Shown: positions 11,241-23,544, numbered from the stretch's first letter. The stretch: DNA of 64,000 nt from Acanthosepion pharaonis (GCA_903632075.3 CAHIKZ030001813.1:6832501-6896500), one strand, 5' to 3'. Notes: generated by a model not told the origin, from the sequence alone. Translations and numbers: made by a program.

Positions 11241-13660
11241 CTGTTGTCGTAATCTTTATTGCTCTCTCTCTCTCCATCCGTTTGCTCGCATATTCGTGTT
11301 TGGCGATTTTAACGCCCATCATACCAAGTGGCTCAAAAAAGCTACTACTGACCCTGCAGGCATTCAAACCCTTAACCTTTCAATTTCTCAATCCCTCACG
11401 CAGATCGTCGACTTCCCCACACGTTTCCCCTACAACCGAGACGGTAAGGCTTCTCTTCTCGATCTTTTTATCTCCATCCCCGAATCCTATAGCACCACGC
11501 AACTCTGCCCTCTTGGCAATTCTAATCATGTTGTAGTGTCTGTCAACATCTCTTTCAACTCCACCCCCTGCAAAGAATCTCCTACCACTAGAACCTCGTT
11601 CTGCTATCAACGAGCAGACTGCCACTCGTTCCAGGATTATCTTCACGATGTCCCCTGGGATGTTGTCTTTATGCTCCCTGTTCAAGAATGTGCTTCCAAA
11701 GTCTCCTCCTGTGTTAAAGTTGGAATCGAGGCTTTCATCCCCTCAAGGAAATATAAGGTCAAATCGCACTCCTCCCCTTGGTTTTCCGCTGCTTGCTCAG
11801 CTGTCATTGCCCATAGGAACCACTTCTTCCTCTTATATGGAAGTGACATGTCTAGCTGCAATAGACATAACCAGTGTAAGCGTGTCTTCAATGAAGCAAA
11901 GTCACTATTTGCTGCTCGAATGAAAGAACGCCTTGCATCTCGCAAATTCGGCTCTAAGGATTATTGGTGTCACTGCAAGAACGTACTTAACAACAGCAAA
12001 CTCTCTATACTTCCCTTTGTTCAACCAGTCCGATGTTCTGACCTCTTCTGCTGGCAAGGCTGAATGCTTTGCGCGGAAATTCTCATTCAAATCTAAGCTC
12101 GACTATTCCGTTGTATCCACACCGATTTCCCCCTTAGAACTGAGGCTCTATTGAGCGAGCTGCATATTACCCCGTCATCGGTATTGGGCATTATCTCTAA
12201 TTTAACCCCCCACAAGTCTAGTAGTGGATACAAGTCATTGTACTGAAGAAATGTGCGCCTGAACTGGCCCATGCCCTCTCCAAATTATATAACTACTGCC
12301 TCAATGAATCTTGTTTTCCAGACTGTTGGAAGTCCTCATCTATTGTTCCTGTCTTTCAGAACTCTGGTGACCCTTCTAATTACTGTCCTATCAGTATTTT
12401 ACCCCTCTTCGCCAAAGTCTTCGAAGCTTTAATCAACGCCGAAGTGGTTATGCATGATCTGCTCTCCGACAAGCAATATGGTTTCCGCTTTGCCCGTTCT
12501 ACAGCTGATGTGCTTACGGCTATCACTGAAATTGTTTACCAAGCACTTCATAATAACGGAAAAGCTCGTGCCGTGGCTCTAGATATCTCCAAAGCGGTTA
12601 ATAGGGTTTGGCATGGCGGCCTTCTTCGCAAGTTTCAAGGTTATGGAATTTCAGGTCTATTGTTTGACTTAATACAATCATTCCTGTGAAACCGTGTATT
12701 GAAGGTCGTTCTCAACGGATTCTCCTCCAGCTCCTATCCCACGAACGCAGGTGTTCCCCAAGGCTCCATCCTAGGCCCTACCCTGTTCCTTATTTTCATC
12801 AACGATCTTCCTGACGTCATAGATTCCCAAGTAGGCATCTACGCGGACGACACTATTATTTACTTCTGCCTCAAAAACAAATCTGCAGTTGAGAAAACCA
12901 ACCTGGCAGTTCGTCTCGAAAAGGACCTCCAGTCGGTTATGAACTCGGGCAGGAAATGGCTGGTTAACTTTAACGCCTCTAAAACAAAACTGCTCTCTAT
13001 TACTCATCACAGAGAACCATCCCTGCTCCCCCATTAGAATGTCTGACGCTCAACTTCTCGAAAGTTCCTCTTTGCGACTACTCGGCCTCTCATTGACTGC
13101 TGACCTGAAATAGAACAAATTCATTGAATCAATAGGTTCGTCCAGCGCAAGAAAAGTTGGCTCCCTGTGCCGCGCCAGGAAATTTTTCTCGCCGGAGTCC
13201 ATCCTTCAAATCTACAAATCAACCATTTACCCTTGCATGGAGTATTGCTGCCATATATGGCTCAGTGCCCCTTCTGTTTGTCTCAAGGTTCTTGATAAGA
13301 TCTAGAGACGGATAGGCAATGTAATTGGCCCTGATCTGGCATCTCGTCTGCAGCCGCTCTCTCACAGACGTGCCGTCGCCTCCCTCTGTCTTTTTTACAA
13401 ATACTTTCATAGTAACTGCTCCGATGAGCTGATTTTGATGGTTCTGCTGTTTAAGGGTTCTACTAGTCTGACATCTCGCTCAGACCCTTTCACTGTCGAA
13501 TCTGTTAAATGTCTCCAGGTGCCTTGATCTATCCCCTATCCTTCTCTTCATCCTTTCCGCTATCACTCCTATTTGGTCTCGCTCCAACTCTCTGTAACCC
13601 CACTGAGTTCTAATGGCTCCCCGCCTTGCTTGGTATGAAACGGTTAAAAAAGAATATTGA
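11240..13660 (+). pseudogene. Non-LTR retrotransposon (Jockey/CR1-type) with endonuclease and reverse transcriptase, broken
   Basis: A 5-prime-truncated LINE ORF2. The frame at 11,296-12,063 starts inside an AP-type endonuclease (FGDFNAHHTKW, then DFPTRFPYN, SLLDLFI, SNHVVVSV), keeping the D of GDFN and the H of SNH. From 12,246 another frame gives the RT fingers (KCAPELAHAL, FPDCWKSS, DPSNYCPISILPLF, DKQYGFR) and motif A (LDISKAVNRVWH, usually KAFDRVWH). A stop at 12,687-12,689 splits the SFLxNR segment. 12,699-13,037 carries GVPQGSILGP and YADDT, so the catalytic aspartates remain. The C-terminal domain follows in shifted frames (RKVGSLCRAR, MEYCCHIW, RRAVASLCLFYKYFH) to about 13,430. Codon choice is more GC-rich than the surroundings. 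Jockey/CR1 placement is from motif style. Stops and shifts make it non-functional. Confidence 0.9.
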
Positions 13661-13734
13661 GGAAGTTTCGGACGTTGTATGCTTCGGCGATAAACGTCTA
13701 GAATTTCGAACCGAACCTTTTACATGGCCTAGTT

Positions 13735-14050
13735 AATAAAAGCGTTGTTAGATCAATCCAAAAGAGGAACTTGACTTAAAGAGTTGTAAGTTCAATACCT
13801 GGCCACAGCAGAAGTAAAAAAAAAAAAAAAAAACTTGGAGAATTGATTTACTGAAGGGAATTAACTGAAACTAAGATATCCAAAAAAGACATGTCACATG
13901 GAATTAGAACAATCCATTCAAGTCAACTCCTTAAAGGAATTCGATTCGAAATTCCATCGTATCTCACCTGAAGAAGGCCGGAGCGTAAAACGGCTGAAAC
14001 GTCGTGAATATGGCAATACAAATGATGACAATAGTCAGAATTATGTTAAT
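13735..14050 (+). mobile_element. tRNA-headed SINE-like element with hammerhead-like motif (copy 2)
   Basis: It has the same layout as the copy at 2490-2786: tRNA-like B box in gtaagttcaatacctggcc, an A-rich interruption (13,816-13,832), then the hammerhead-like motif. There is no (TA)n at its end. The two copies differ at many sites, so the shared structure is not the result of a recent duplication. Confidence 0.6.
13964..14007 (+). ncRNA. Hammerhead-ribozyme-like motif
   Basis: Helix I TCAC/GTGA encloses CTGAAGA (13,968-13,974), helix II GGCC/GGCT (one G-U pair) with a 12-base loop, GAAA (13,996-13,999), the palindrome ACGT and C. The loop of helix II differs from the copy at 2655 while the core and paired parts are kept. 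Confidence 0.6.
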
Positions 14051-14134
14051 AGTGTAAATAGTTAAAATACCTCATGCTGCATTGACTTAAAATAACCATG
14101 GCAAGGTCGAACCTACTGGGTAGATGATAAACTA

Positions 14135-14660
14135 CATCCTCGTCCTGGGTAAGACGATAAACTATGTCCGACAGCAAGGTCTCTAATCAGGAGGTTTTTA
14201 GAAACGATGACCATCTCTTAATTGCTGGTGTTCCCAGATCCACCCTGAACCTGGTGGTAGCAACTGTTAAGGTCCCAGCTATGGGTAAATAGTTAACCCC
14301 CAAACTGGGGTCAAAACACTATGAAAGTGTAAAAATGGGTTTTAATCCCAGAAATACTGTGTAAAAATATTATTACCAGTGATAAATGCTTGAAGAAAAA
14401 TTATTACCAAAATACATTTTGAAAAAAATATCTTGTCGGCATTAAATAACCCACTGAGGGTAAACAAAATAAACCAAACTATACATTCTTGAAAAGAAAT
14501 TACAAGCTATACATATTTTGAGAAAATATTACCAGCAATATATTTTGAAGATAAAAAATACCAGCAATCCATTTATGAATAAACATATTACCAGCAATAA
14601 GAATTGTCGGAATTAAATAACTCATTGTGGTTGATATGCCATAAAACAAAACAAACCAAA
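14135..14660 (+). repeat. Dispersed repeat family R, copy 1
   Basis: The left part contains ggtgttcccagatccaccct, ggtggtagcaactgttaagg and agctatgggtaaatagttaa. It is followed by degenerate tandem units of the type taccagcaatatattttgaa, and ends near ggttgatatgccataaaaca. Copies with the same order lie at 42,845-43,150 and 59,970-60,470. I do not recognise the family. Confidence 0.7.
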
Positions 14661-16183
14661 CCAAGCCCATGGTCGAAACACCTGATTTCGACGAGGTAGC
14701 AATAAAATGCACGATGATAATATCTGAAGTATTTCCATTTGAAAAAAAGCGTTGTGTTGATAAAAAAAAGATCCGATGCTATATATGCCTTCGCGGTAAA
14801 TAAATAAAAAAAAGTTTAATTTCTTCTCATCCCAGGGAAAATAAACTCGAAAGAAGGCATTTTCTCTTAGATCAATGACATTTGGCTCGTTGATATCGAA
14901 GCGTATTTTTTTTTGCTTGGATAAGTAAAGGCATTTCGTTTTAATGTGCTTTGCGTTCAGGCTTCGCATTACTCCGGACAAGAAGTGTTTCACCACTGGA
15001 AAAAATTGTCAATCTAACCATGTTCAATGGATCAATGAAAACATGCTGCCCCCTGTATGTGAACAGCCTACAAAATAGAGGGGAAAACTCGGTTAATATC
15101 TCAAAAAGGGACAAGCGTTAATCACTGGCTTATCACTCGCTCTTTCTTTCAAAATACATTAACTATGCCTGCCTGAATCAGAAAAAAAGACATCGCCCTT
15201 TTCGTTGAATCCAGTAAAATAAAAAAAAAAAAAATGAAAATAAAACGAATAAGTCAGTTCAAACTCCAAGGGGAGAGAATTATGGCCGAACTGCGTCAGT
15301 CTTGGGAGTTATTTTGCATTATGTCTCAAGAGAACAGAACTGAAATATGTATCATCGTTACTTAAAATATATGCCGGAATAAAATTACCTCAGTTAACTT
15401 ACGTGAAATACTGCTATTTTTTAAGAAATTATCCAAACTACTTGTGCATTCCGAGATGAAATTCGGTCTCCAATGAATGACAAACGCAGGAATTAAATAT
15501 AAGAGATGAAATGTATTTACACAATAATTCAAAGGGTAATACTGTTAGTAAATCCTGGAACGCGGTTAGTAACAATAACATATAGATATATACAGTCTCG
15601 AAGTAGGACTTCCTTAGAATCTACGTGCTTGTAACTGACTTCTACAAGCGGGTACCTCACACTATTACTCTACCTCCAACTCCATCACAATCTCAGTCTT
15701 CTTACTCTCTCTACTCACTCTCTGTATTCTGACTGACTCTCTAACTCTGGGTATTTAACGGCAGCAGTCCAAGTAACACTTTGGTCGAGTCCACTTATAT
15801 GAAAAAGGGGAGGACCCCATAACACTATTAAAAAGGCTTGAATCTGACACTCAAATGTCAGTGAAAGCAAGAAGTGAATTAAGCAATATCGATCTTTTTT
15901 ATACTGATTGCACAACATGCATAGAGATAGTGAGAGGAACGTTTCTAATGCTATAAAAGATAAAAAATTGTTAAGAGCCATGGCTGCCCAAATCCTGAAT
16001 ACACGAACACATAAAAAAAGATCATTGTCTTTATTGTCTATCACAGCGTACAGTTAGTCGCCTCGTTTGCTGTCATTGAGAAGGAAGAAAATGGAAGCTT
16101 AGAATGGCTCATGATCAAACATAATAATCAGTCACTGTCTTTTATATTTAACAATATATATGTTTGAATAATGAGCTGCTGTC

Positions 16184-16190
<7 letters not shown>
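14661..16190. other. AT-rich DNA, no recognisable feature
   Basis: Frames at 14,622-14,996 and 15,715-16,044 on the reverse strand show no motif that I know. Nothing else stands out. Confidence 0.4.

Positions 16191-16257
<67 letters not shown>
16189..16257. repeat. Compound (CA)n(TA)n microsatellite
   Basis: About 40 bases of CA repeat pass directly into a TA run. Confidence 0.95.
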
Positions 16258-16263
<6 letters not shown>

Positions 16264-16512
16264 CAAGACGTGTACTCAAACCAAACCTGTGTGGATACGT
16301 GTCGATATCTAAAGTCCAGTAGATGTCATCGCACTTTCCAGTATTGATGGGGTCTCCTTCCCTATCCAGTTATTTGAAGTTGTGTGGAATGCCAACATTA
16401 TGGCTATATCATTATTTTCTGTTTCAGTTTCATTTGTATTGTGAGACCTGAAACTACCTACACAATATACTCTTCCAGGCCTATATTACGTAGGCGACAT
16501 AGCACTCTAGAG

Positions 16513-16525
16513 AGTGACACAGAGT

Positions 16526-16581
<56 letters not shown>
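16513..16581. repeat. (GA)n microsatellite
   Basis: A nearly pure GA run. It creates the SLSLSL reading frame on the reverse strand. Confidence 0.95.
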
Positions 16582-16584
<3 letters not shown>

Positions 16585-17388
16585 TAGTACGACTACAAGT
16601 GTTGGACACTAACTCATAGTAAGCTCCGCTTACACTATCTCTGTAACCTGTTGTTAATATATCTTTCTTACATCTAATCCGTGTTTTACTTCTGTGGTCC
16701 CAACTTTGGCCCCACATTAATTTGCTATCCATTTTAGTTGTTGCTGCTATCAAAAGTCCTCAGGTGATTATGTTTCTGTTATTTGGTACAGTTCTTTATT
16801 TGTGATTCTGTAGTGCCAGTCCACAATGTTCGAAGAAGTGTGATCTTCTCCAAGTCCCATATTTCTCACTGGATCAAAGCCATTTTTAGCCATTGATCTT
16901 AGACATTGATGGTTTGTATACAGCTAACAGTTTAGATATTTTTGAACTGGTTTTGGCGCCATTTATGACATGTAAAGGAAAAAAAAATATTTGTAGAACA
17001 AACCGACATATTTGGTGATTTCTACAAGTGAAATAACATTTTACTGTTGTTATAATGTCAAAAAGAAAAAAGGAAAACAATGATGAATTGTATATTCTGT
17101 AAATATACAATTAAATATTAGGAAATAATTTTGAATCTTTTTGAGAAAAGGAAAAGTATAAATATTTTTAATTGATCCCTTTAATGTAGGAAATAAATAA
17201 TACAGTATCCTTGTTTCACTTCACACTGTGTATTTATTTATAGTTAGTGTCTTAAAGGAAGGTTGAGTTAAATAATTTAGACACCTGTCTATTTATTCTC
17301 GATAGGATCCTTTTATATTCGCGGATAAACTTTTTCGTGCGATATTAAAAGACGAGAGGTAAACACCGTGTTGGCTCATATTGTATTT

Positions 17389-17430
17389 ATTCCGAGTATT
17401 TTCGACATAGCATAATGTCATCATCAGGGT
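17389..17430 (-). ncRNA. Hammerhead-like motif with intact core
   Basis: On the reverse strand CTGATGA (17,421-17,427) is followed by helix II GACAT/ATGTC with loop TATGCT, then GAAA (17,400-17,403). Helix III (AATACT) is no longer palindromic, and helix I is weak (CC/GG with an A-A mismatch). There is no nearby (TA)n. Confidence 0.5.
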
Positions 17431-18314
17431 ATTGTTAATTATAGAGTAAGTATTTAGTGTGCAAGGTTGTGAAGGATAAAAATTGTTGTGGTCATCAGAA
17501 AATTACCATTTTTATATGTGGAGTCAGGAAAGGTGTGTCATTGCTTGGGTTACACGGACATTGTTTAAGGGGAGGTATGCTATGGGAAAATTCCGGACTT
17601 GTATAGTTGCTAGATAAAAAAAAAATAAATAAAAATATTAATGACAAGCGCTAACATTTAAAGACTATATCTTGAACACATTTTAAAATATTTGTGGAAT
17701 ATTTGTAATTAATTTTTATTGAGATTTGGTTCAATTTTTTGATATAAATAGCTTCGAGAATTTTTAGTTTGTGTTTTTTCTTTGCGTGGAAAAGTATGGA
17801 AGTATTTTCGACGAGGATTTTCTGAATTGCGATTGTGGACAGGTTTTTTGTTGTAAATGTTTAGAAATATTGGAAGTGTTGTTCAGATGAAGACTTAGCA
17901 TACGTGAAAGCGTTGTTGTCGTGTGTCCAACATAGATATTGTTTTTATCGTTGGGGATGCAATAGGATAAAAATAATACATTTGATAATATGTGTAATAT
18001 TACATCTCAAAGATCTTCAATTTAAAATGGGTATCATTTTTAATTGATTGATTCGTTTTTTACGGTTTAGCAATCCCTTGCCTGTTATTTAAAACCAGAA
18101 AATGATTTTCGATTGTAAGAATTTTATTTAAAGATAATAATGCTTTAATAATCCATGTCTTACTTATTAAAGCATAGATGGGACGGAGATGAAATGCATT
18201 CATACCTCTCTAAAGTGAATTTGAACGTAAGTGACTATAACAAGCCCAACGTCAATTGAATCTCTCTGATTAAAAATTCACAGTTATTACCCAGCCGTAC
18301 ATCCAATCTTACAA

Positions 18315-18424
18315 TAACTGTTATTTCCAAGAGGTCACCCATCTAGCTACTCACCAGGATTGACTTTGCTTAATTTCGATTCTCGTAAGAGAACCGGTGT
18401 TACAAGGTGATGCGGCAAGTGGGT
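18315..18424 (-). pseudogene. 5S rRNA-derived sequence
   Basis: The reverse complement reads acaccggttctc, then gaaattaagcaaagtcaatc, ctggtgagtagctagatggg and tgacctcttgg. These line up in order with animal 5S rRNA (ACACCGGUUCUC, GAAGUUAAGCAACGUCG, CCUGGUUAGUACUUGGAUGGG, GACCGCCUGG). The internal A box (aagcaaagtcaatcctgg) is recognisable but changed. The tail continues into cagttatt...aataactg, a small inverted repeat, rather than a T-run terminator. It is either a dispersed 5S pseudogene or the head of a 5S-derived SINE. Confidence 0.8.
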
Positions 18425-19947
18425 AGTGTATCAAAAATGAATCCTAAAATTTCTGATATCGAAGTCGAAATGCTATAATGTCTATAAGATAAAGAATTGA
18501 ATATGAAAGGATTTTTCTTGTCAAAGGAAGAGCTACAAAACAGAAGCGTTGGGTATAGCGTTGCTTACGTGTAACACAAAATATCATCATACAGGGCAAA
18601 CAGATTCCAAGTGTACTTTATTAAAGCCAACAATTAGTGAAAAAATGTAGATATATATTGGAAAGAAGGATATATATGTATGATTCAATCTGCTGGTCTT
18701 CTTCAAGGTTATTTTTCAAAGCAAAAATATAGCATCCTAAAAGAACAGAAAAAAATTTTTTTTTTCGAGTTGCATGTTCCTTAATTAATTCCAGTTACCA
18801 ATTTAGCATTTTTTAGTTTTCATCTTTGGGAAATACTCGACCAAGATGTGTATTATTCTAGCATCGGATAGCTAAAAGTAGAATTTGACGAGAACGTTCG
18901 TCTCGAGAAGGGAATCTCAAAAAGTCTAATGAAGGTCATTTTTTCAAACAGACTGCTGATTAAGTTTCTATCCTTTTCCCATATTCTTTTTCTCTAAGAC
19001 ACAGTCGGAGTAAAATTGCAAAAGATCAGAAGAATCAGTTTTTAAGTGAGAACGTTCCAGGTAAATTCACATACAGTTGGAGCGCCATAATCGGGACAGA
19101 ATAAAAGAATTGATAGATAAAATAGAAAAACAACAACGAACGGAATGTAAAAGAGAGAAAAAAAAAGAGAGAAAAAAAAGAAAAGAAAAGAAAACGTAGA
19201 AGAGAAACAAAAAGAAAATAATGTGAAATCATCCCAATGGAAAAAAAAATGTGCCTACTTTTTGAAGATAATAACGAACAAAAAATATTTTAATCTTCCT
19301 CTGATTGGCTCTCTAGAAATAAAGACATTTCGGCTTTATCTACTCTTTCAGGGACTAGAAGGGATAGTAACACGTTAGGAAAGGTGACAAAATAAGCCGA
19401 ATAAAGTAAATCGAAAGGAGAGAGAAAAAAAAAGAAAAGAAAGAAAACAATCTGAGTAATGCATTCAAACGAAAATGTATGGCGAACAGGGAGAATATTT
19501 TTTCAGGCTATTGTTAACTGATTCTCTTGGCTGATGCGTTGTGTTTCATCTCCAAGTTGGAAGATTTCAGCAATCAAAACTCTTCTGTTCTCTTCAGGTG
19601 AAAACTCGTATCAAGCGTAGGTGTTGGTTCTTTTACACATATATTTCTACAGTTTCTTTTTAAATCTTCCTCCTACTGATGAATCTGATTTTGGGAGAGC
19701 GAGAAAAAAAATATATATATATAACAAAACATAAGTAAATGGTGTACAAAAGTAGGAATTCATATAAGGAAGGAGCGAAAGTTTCAACCACTCTAGATCC
19801 TCCATAGCATCGAAAAACGTGACAAGAATTGAATTTAATTACAGGAATATAGGCTATGTTCTCTTAATATCTTGCAACGCCTGGAGACATTGAATCTGTT
19901 CCCGAAAAGATATATCCACTCACATTCATCTTCCTCTGTCTGTCTCT

Positions 19948-19950
<3 letters not shown>
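18425..19950. other. AT-rich DNA, no recognisable feature
   Basis: A/G-rich runs (19,140-19,205, 19,420-19,450) give spurious F/S-rich reverse frames. I see no gene. Confidence 0.4.

Positions 19951-20012
<62 letters not shown>
19951..20012. repeat. (TA)n tract
   Basis: A long TA run, about 160 bases from the hammerhead-like motif at 20,170 and on its sense-downstream side. Confidence 0.95.
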
Positions 20013-20013
<1 letters not shown>

Positions 20014-20169
20014 TGTATTTAGGCAACAATCCCTCTCTTATATATGTTTCATTAAAGACGATAGACAATGTACTGCGATTAAGCTTTTAATTTTATTTTT
20101 GTATTGCATTTGAACAAGTGTTTTCTTTTCTGGACACGGATTGTATAGAAACTGTTCAAATGTTCTGTA

Positions 20170-20211
20170 ATCCGAGCGGTTTCCGCTATAATTTTAACCA
20201 TCATCAAGGAT
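20170..20211 (-). ncRNA. Hammerhead-like motif
   Basis: On the reverse strand helix I ATCC/GGAT encloses TTGATGA (20,201-20,207; C3 of the core is T), a weak helix II, GAAA (20,180-20,183), near-palindromic ACCGCT and C. The core substitution and weak helix II suggest an inactive relic. Confidence 0.45.
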
Positions 20212-20480
20212 ATTTTTTATTTTTACTTTTTAAATGGATGTATGGGTTGTGTGTATGTATTTAGAGTTATATGGAGGTGTTATTTTCCGAACACAGTCAC
20301 CACAATGTGACCGTGTTCGTAGCTATTATTATTCTGTTTTAACTTTCCCTTTTTTATTATTAAGGCTTCCATTATTTTAAATCTTTTTTTTTTTACATGT
20401 GGATGAGATTATTATACTTGTATTTTCTACTAGTATGTTTTGGTTAGTGTCTGGTAGATTTGTGTGTGTTTTAATGAGTT

Positions 20481-20894
20481 CTAATAGAGCTGTGCTCGGG
20501 TAGAAGTAACGTAAGTCGTCTTGAGAGGCATGTAGTTAGTGTGACTGATGTAATTATTTATGAGTTTGTTTTGATCAGGAACGCAGTTCTTTAAGGAGCG
20601 TTTGAAATCGTACATAATATTCATAATATGTTTGGTCCATAGAATCCTTAGCATCTTTCTGTAGAACCACATCTCTGTTACTTCAAGTCTTTTGTTCATC
20701 TCTAAGGAGATTGGCCAACATTCGCTACCATATAGGAGGACAGTTATCATATAACATTTCAGCACATTTTTCGTCGTTTCTAACGAGGTTTTCTGTCTCT
20801 TCATATTCTTTTGGAATGCCTCTTTGTCTATCCTAATGCGTCTTCTGAATTCGGTGTTGCACTTTCTGTCCTCAGAACACTTCCCAGATGTCAT
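20481..20894 (-). pseudogene. Non-LTR retrotransposon RT C-terminal fragment
   Basis: An open frame of 137 codons reads RRIRIDKEAFQKNM, VLKCYMITVLLYGSECWPIS, then LEVTEMWFYRKMLRILWTKH. This is the RRIAMAKEAF...VKCYVWSVLLYGCETW...RLEAFEMWCYRRMLRI block found C-terminal to the RT domain in one group of LINEs. The ORF is open but only a fragment, with no catalytic YADD upstream in this strand. Confidence 0.75.
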
Positions 20895-21172
20895 AAAATA
20901 TTATAATTCCGATGGAAGACCAAAGAAAAATCCATCGGTGACAGAGAATGGTTACGAAATCCAACAGAATTTTTCGAATTCAAGAAAAAAAACTGTTATC
21001 GTCGGAAGTATGCATGAATAACTGCCACGATACATAAAAGAAAGAAACATTATTTCAAAATACAATCGACTTTTGAAGAATATTTATAACTCGTTATTCT
21101 ATAATTACAACTGATAATCTAAATTACATTTCTTCATCTTTCTTTTTGATAAGCTTTGATATATATTGGTTA

Positions 21173-21340
21173 TCTATAATTCTCAAAATTGTGTGAGTGT
21201 ATGTACGTATGTGCGTGTGTGTGATCGGATGTTGCTTATGCTTTTCCATATTTTCAACCGATTTTGTTAATTTTTTTTTGTTTGATAGATAATTCTTCGG
21301 TTCTGATTTTGAGTCACAATTGTTAGCGACAATGGCTCTC
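21173..21340 (+). mobile_element. Helitron-like 5-prime end, copy a
   Basis: It starts A/TCTATAATTCTCAAAAT, then a GT-rich run and gatcggatgttg, and is repeated at 21,463. The start with TC after an A and the GT-rich stretch match the 5-prime ends of the Helitrons at 36,983 and 54,612. Confidence 0.5.
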
Positions 21341-21395
21341 CACTACTTCCTGTCCATTATAACTCTCAGCAACGTTTTAATATTTACTATCTGTT
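21320..21395 (-). pseudogene. LINE C-terminal scrap
   Basis: The reverse strand reads TLLRVIMDRK, stop, WRAIVANN, resembling the LLRATxDRxxWRAMIAN end of LINE RT proteins. It is very short. Confidence 0.35.
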
Positions 21396-21462
21396 CTTAG
21401 ATATATATCTTTCATAAAAACTTTAATAAAAATAAATACCTTAAATTGTTATAATGATATTA

Positions 21463-22290
21463 TCTATATCTATAATTCTCAAAATGTGAGTGTATGTATG
21501 TGTGTGTGTCTGTGTGTGATCGGATGTTGTTTATGCGTTTCCACTGTTTTCATCCGACTTCGATTAGATTTTTTGTGTTTGATAAATAATTCTTCAGCGC
21601 CGGTTTTGAGCCCAAATTACACATTCCCCTTCGCTTGGCAAAAATGTTCAATCTTTTTCAAATGAGGTTACCTTTTCCGTTGCATAAAGCCTACTACTAC
21701 AGTTTTAAGGCGTTGCTTCCATTGTCGTTTATAGCCGTTCCCAATTTAAATTTTTTATTGTCCTGTCAGTTTTTGCATTGCATTCACCGTCGCAATAAGT
21801 AAGCTTGCTTTTTTTTTATTACTCAACATTTATTTTTCCAAATTTTCCTAAAGTTATTCGTGCTTAGTGATCCCTGTAGCTTTAGAGCATTCTCTTGTGT
21901 TTTTTTGCGCACGCATTCAATTTGACAATTCATAATGCCTAAGACATACAACCAAAGAAAAGAATCTGCTTAGGTCGTAAAACCTCTGCCGCCAGGTCCG
22001 CCATGCGAATAAGAGATAACGAATCGTCTTTAGAACATTCAGTTTGCCTGTCTCAAAATGTCTTTCGGAATGATTCAGTCAGAGCCACTAAGTCCGAAGA
22101 TCAACGTAGCCATTGGCTTTCCAGAAGAGCTGGATGATCAAAGGTCTCAACGGCTGAGGAATAACGCTTCTTCAACTGCTGATGTGCGTAAGGCTGAAAC
22201 AAGATTGAGAACGCAAAAGCGGCCTTTTTCAGTGCCACCCCCATTCAAATTGTTAACACCCCAATTTGGTGGCGTGACTCAGTTGCTCGC
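21463..22290 (+). pseudogene. Helitron 5-prime region with broken N-terminal reading frame
   Basis: The same Helitron-like start as at 21,173 is followed by about 470 bases, then ATG at 21,934 (MPKTYNQRKESA, stop). A further frame at 22,058-22,300 contains FPEELDDQRSQRLRNNASS and VRKAETRLRTQKR. RL/RA/E-rich repeats of this kind (EDQRLRQAxSRAxETEEQRxRRL) begin many Helitron proteins. No Rep or helicase motif remains, and the frame runs into a (CA)n(TA)n repeat. Confidence 0.4.
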
Positions 22291-22309
22291 AATTGTTGTT
22301 ATTAATATT

Positions 22310-22358
<49 letters not shown>

Positions 22359-22360
22359 TT
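22310..22360. repeat. (CA)n(TA)n microsatellite
   Basis: A CA run passes into a short TA run. It lies on the sense-downstream side of the family E element. Confidence 0.95.
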
Positions 22361-22419
22361 ATTTACTTAAAAAAAAATTATAACATAAATGTTATAAAAT
22401 TACTACAAAAATAGCCATT

Positions 22420-22452
22420 TTGTTTCAATACCTCCGGTGTCTTATCAAGTGA
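22420..22452 (-). ncRNA. Hammerhead-like relic of family E
   Basis: Reverse-strand TTGATAA (22,442-22,448), helix II GACACC/GGTATT (one mismatch) with loop GGA, then GAAA (22,423-22,426). The copy at 44,832 has compensating changes in helix II. No helix I is evident and core positions differ from CUGANGA. Confidence 0.4.
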
Positions 22453-22758
22453 TGATGTTGAATGTAAAATAAATGGTTTTAAAAGTTTCTATTTAATTAA
22501 CGATCCTTCACAAGGGGAAAACGTTGTTACAAAAGCTAGAATGACCAATCAAAATACAAGTATAGGAAAATTCAAAAAGCTTGACAATGAAGTCATGTTA
22601 TAATAGCTATTCAGATCTTTAAAATACGAGTAATATTAAAAAAAGAATTTATTCCAACCAATAATTATTAAATTATATGATAACATTTTTGAGCACTCTT
22701 TTAAGAATAGTAATTGTTGGTTATTGGAATTCATTCCGTATACACCAATTATATACTT

Positions 22759-22759
<1 letters not shown>

Positions 22760-22797
<38 letters not shown>
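22760..22797. repeat. (TA)n tract
   Basis: A TA run that ends the forward family E piece. Confidence 0.95.
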
Positions 22798-22798
<1 letters not shown>

Positions 22799-23544
22799 CT
22801 TTTTGTAACAATTGAGGAGCCGTGTTAACTTGGTCCCGTTGCTGCGTACTGATAACGATACCTAAGAAGAGGATTTGTATGTATAATACGCCATATATAT
22901 CTTCAACAATGCTTTGTTCGATTTTAGAAATTCATTTTAAATTTAAAAAAAAAATACAAGCTTATACAATTAAATAATTAAATAGTTTTGATGCAGTTTT
23001 ACGTTACGATTTGGAGCATATCTTGTGGAATTTGGTAATAGGTTGAGAAAAAAATTATCTGATGATACGTTGCTCTTAACAGGACGAGAAATAAGCAGAC
23101 TCTGAAATGACAGATTGAAGCTACGGAATGTCAATGATTACTCAGACTTCCAACGTTTACACAAAAAAATATTTTCTTTTGGAAACTTTTGCTTTAAACA
23201 TGATTTTGGTTGTAAATACGTAACATTTATGAGGATAATATACGGATATCTTTCTTTAGGTCTTGATAAATTGTACACTATTCAAATATTAAAGATTAAC
23301 ATCGAACTATTTTAAATTACAAAAATGTACTTGGATTAAACGAAAATTACTTACAATATAGTACATATTACTTATACTTTCCTTTTTGCCGTCAATTTTG
23401 TCGGCACGGGTACCTTAGTAATTATATAATAGCGATTCGAAAAAGTAATATTTGTACATTCGTAGTATTATTCATTTATACAAAAAAATATAATGAATAT
23501 AATAAAAACTACATCATTTTTTTATTTTATGTTGATTTTGTAAG

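Larger units (their letters stand above)
22361..22797. mobile_element. Family E element pieces (inverted halves)
   Basis: A reverse-strand half (22,470 back to 22,361) carries the TTGATAA...GAAACAAAATGGC block, and a forward piece (about 22,685-22,797) carries gagcactcttttaagaatag to ttccgtatacaccaattat and ends in (TA)n. The same blocks occur in one orientation at 42,250-42,477 and as an inverted pair at 44,594-45,078. Confidence 0.6.

Noticed and set aside
11380..11945. Reverse-strand and alternate forward frames over the LINE
   Set aside because: They are shadows of the endonuclease coding frame, which has clear family motifs.
12771..13034. Reverse frame of 87 codons
   Set aside because: Shadow of the RT catalytic region.
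18700..18735. Reverse-strand TTGAAGAAG with GAAT downstream
   Set aside because: It resembles the core of family A but has no helices and a changed second core.
19540..19600. A further hammerhead-like motif on the reverse strand (CACCTGAAGA followed by CTGAAA)
   Set aside because: No helix II, helix III or helix I can be drawn around it.
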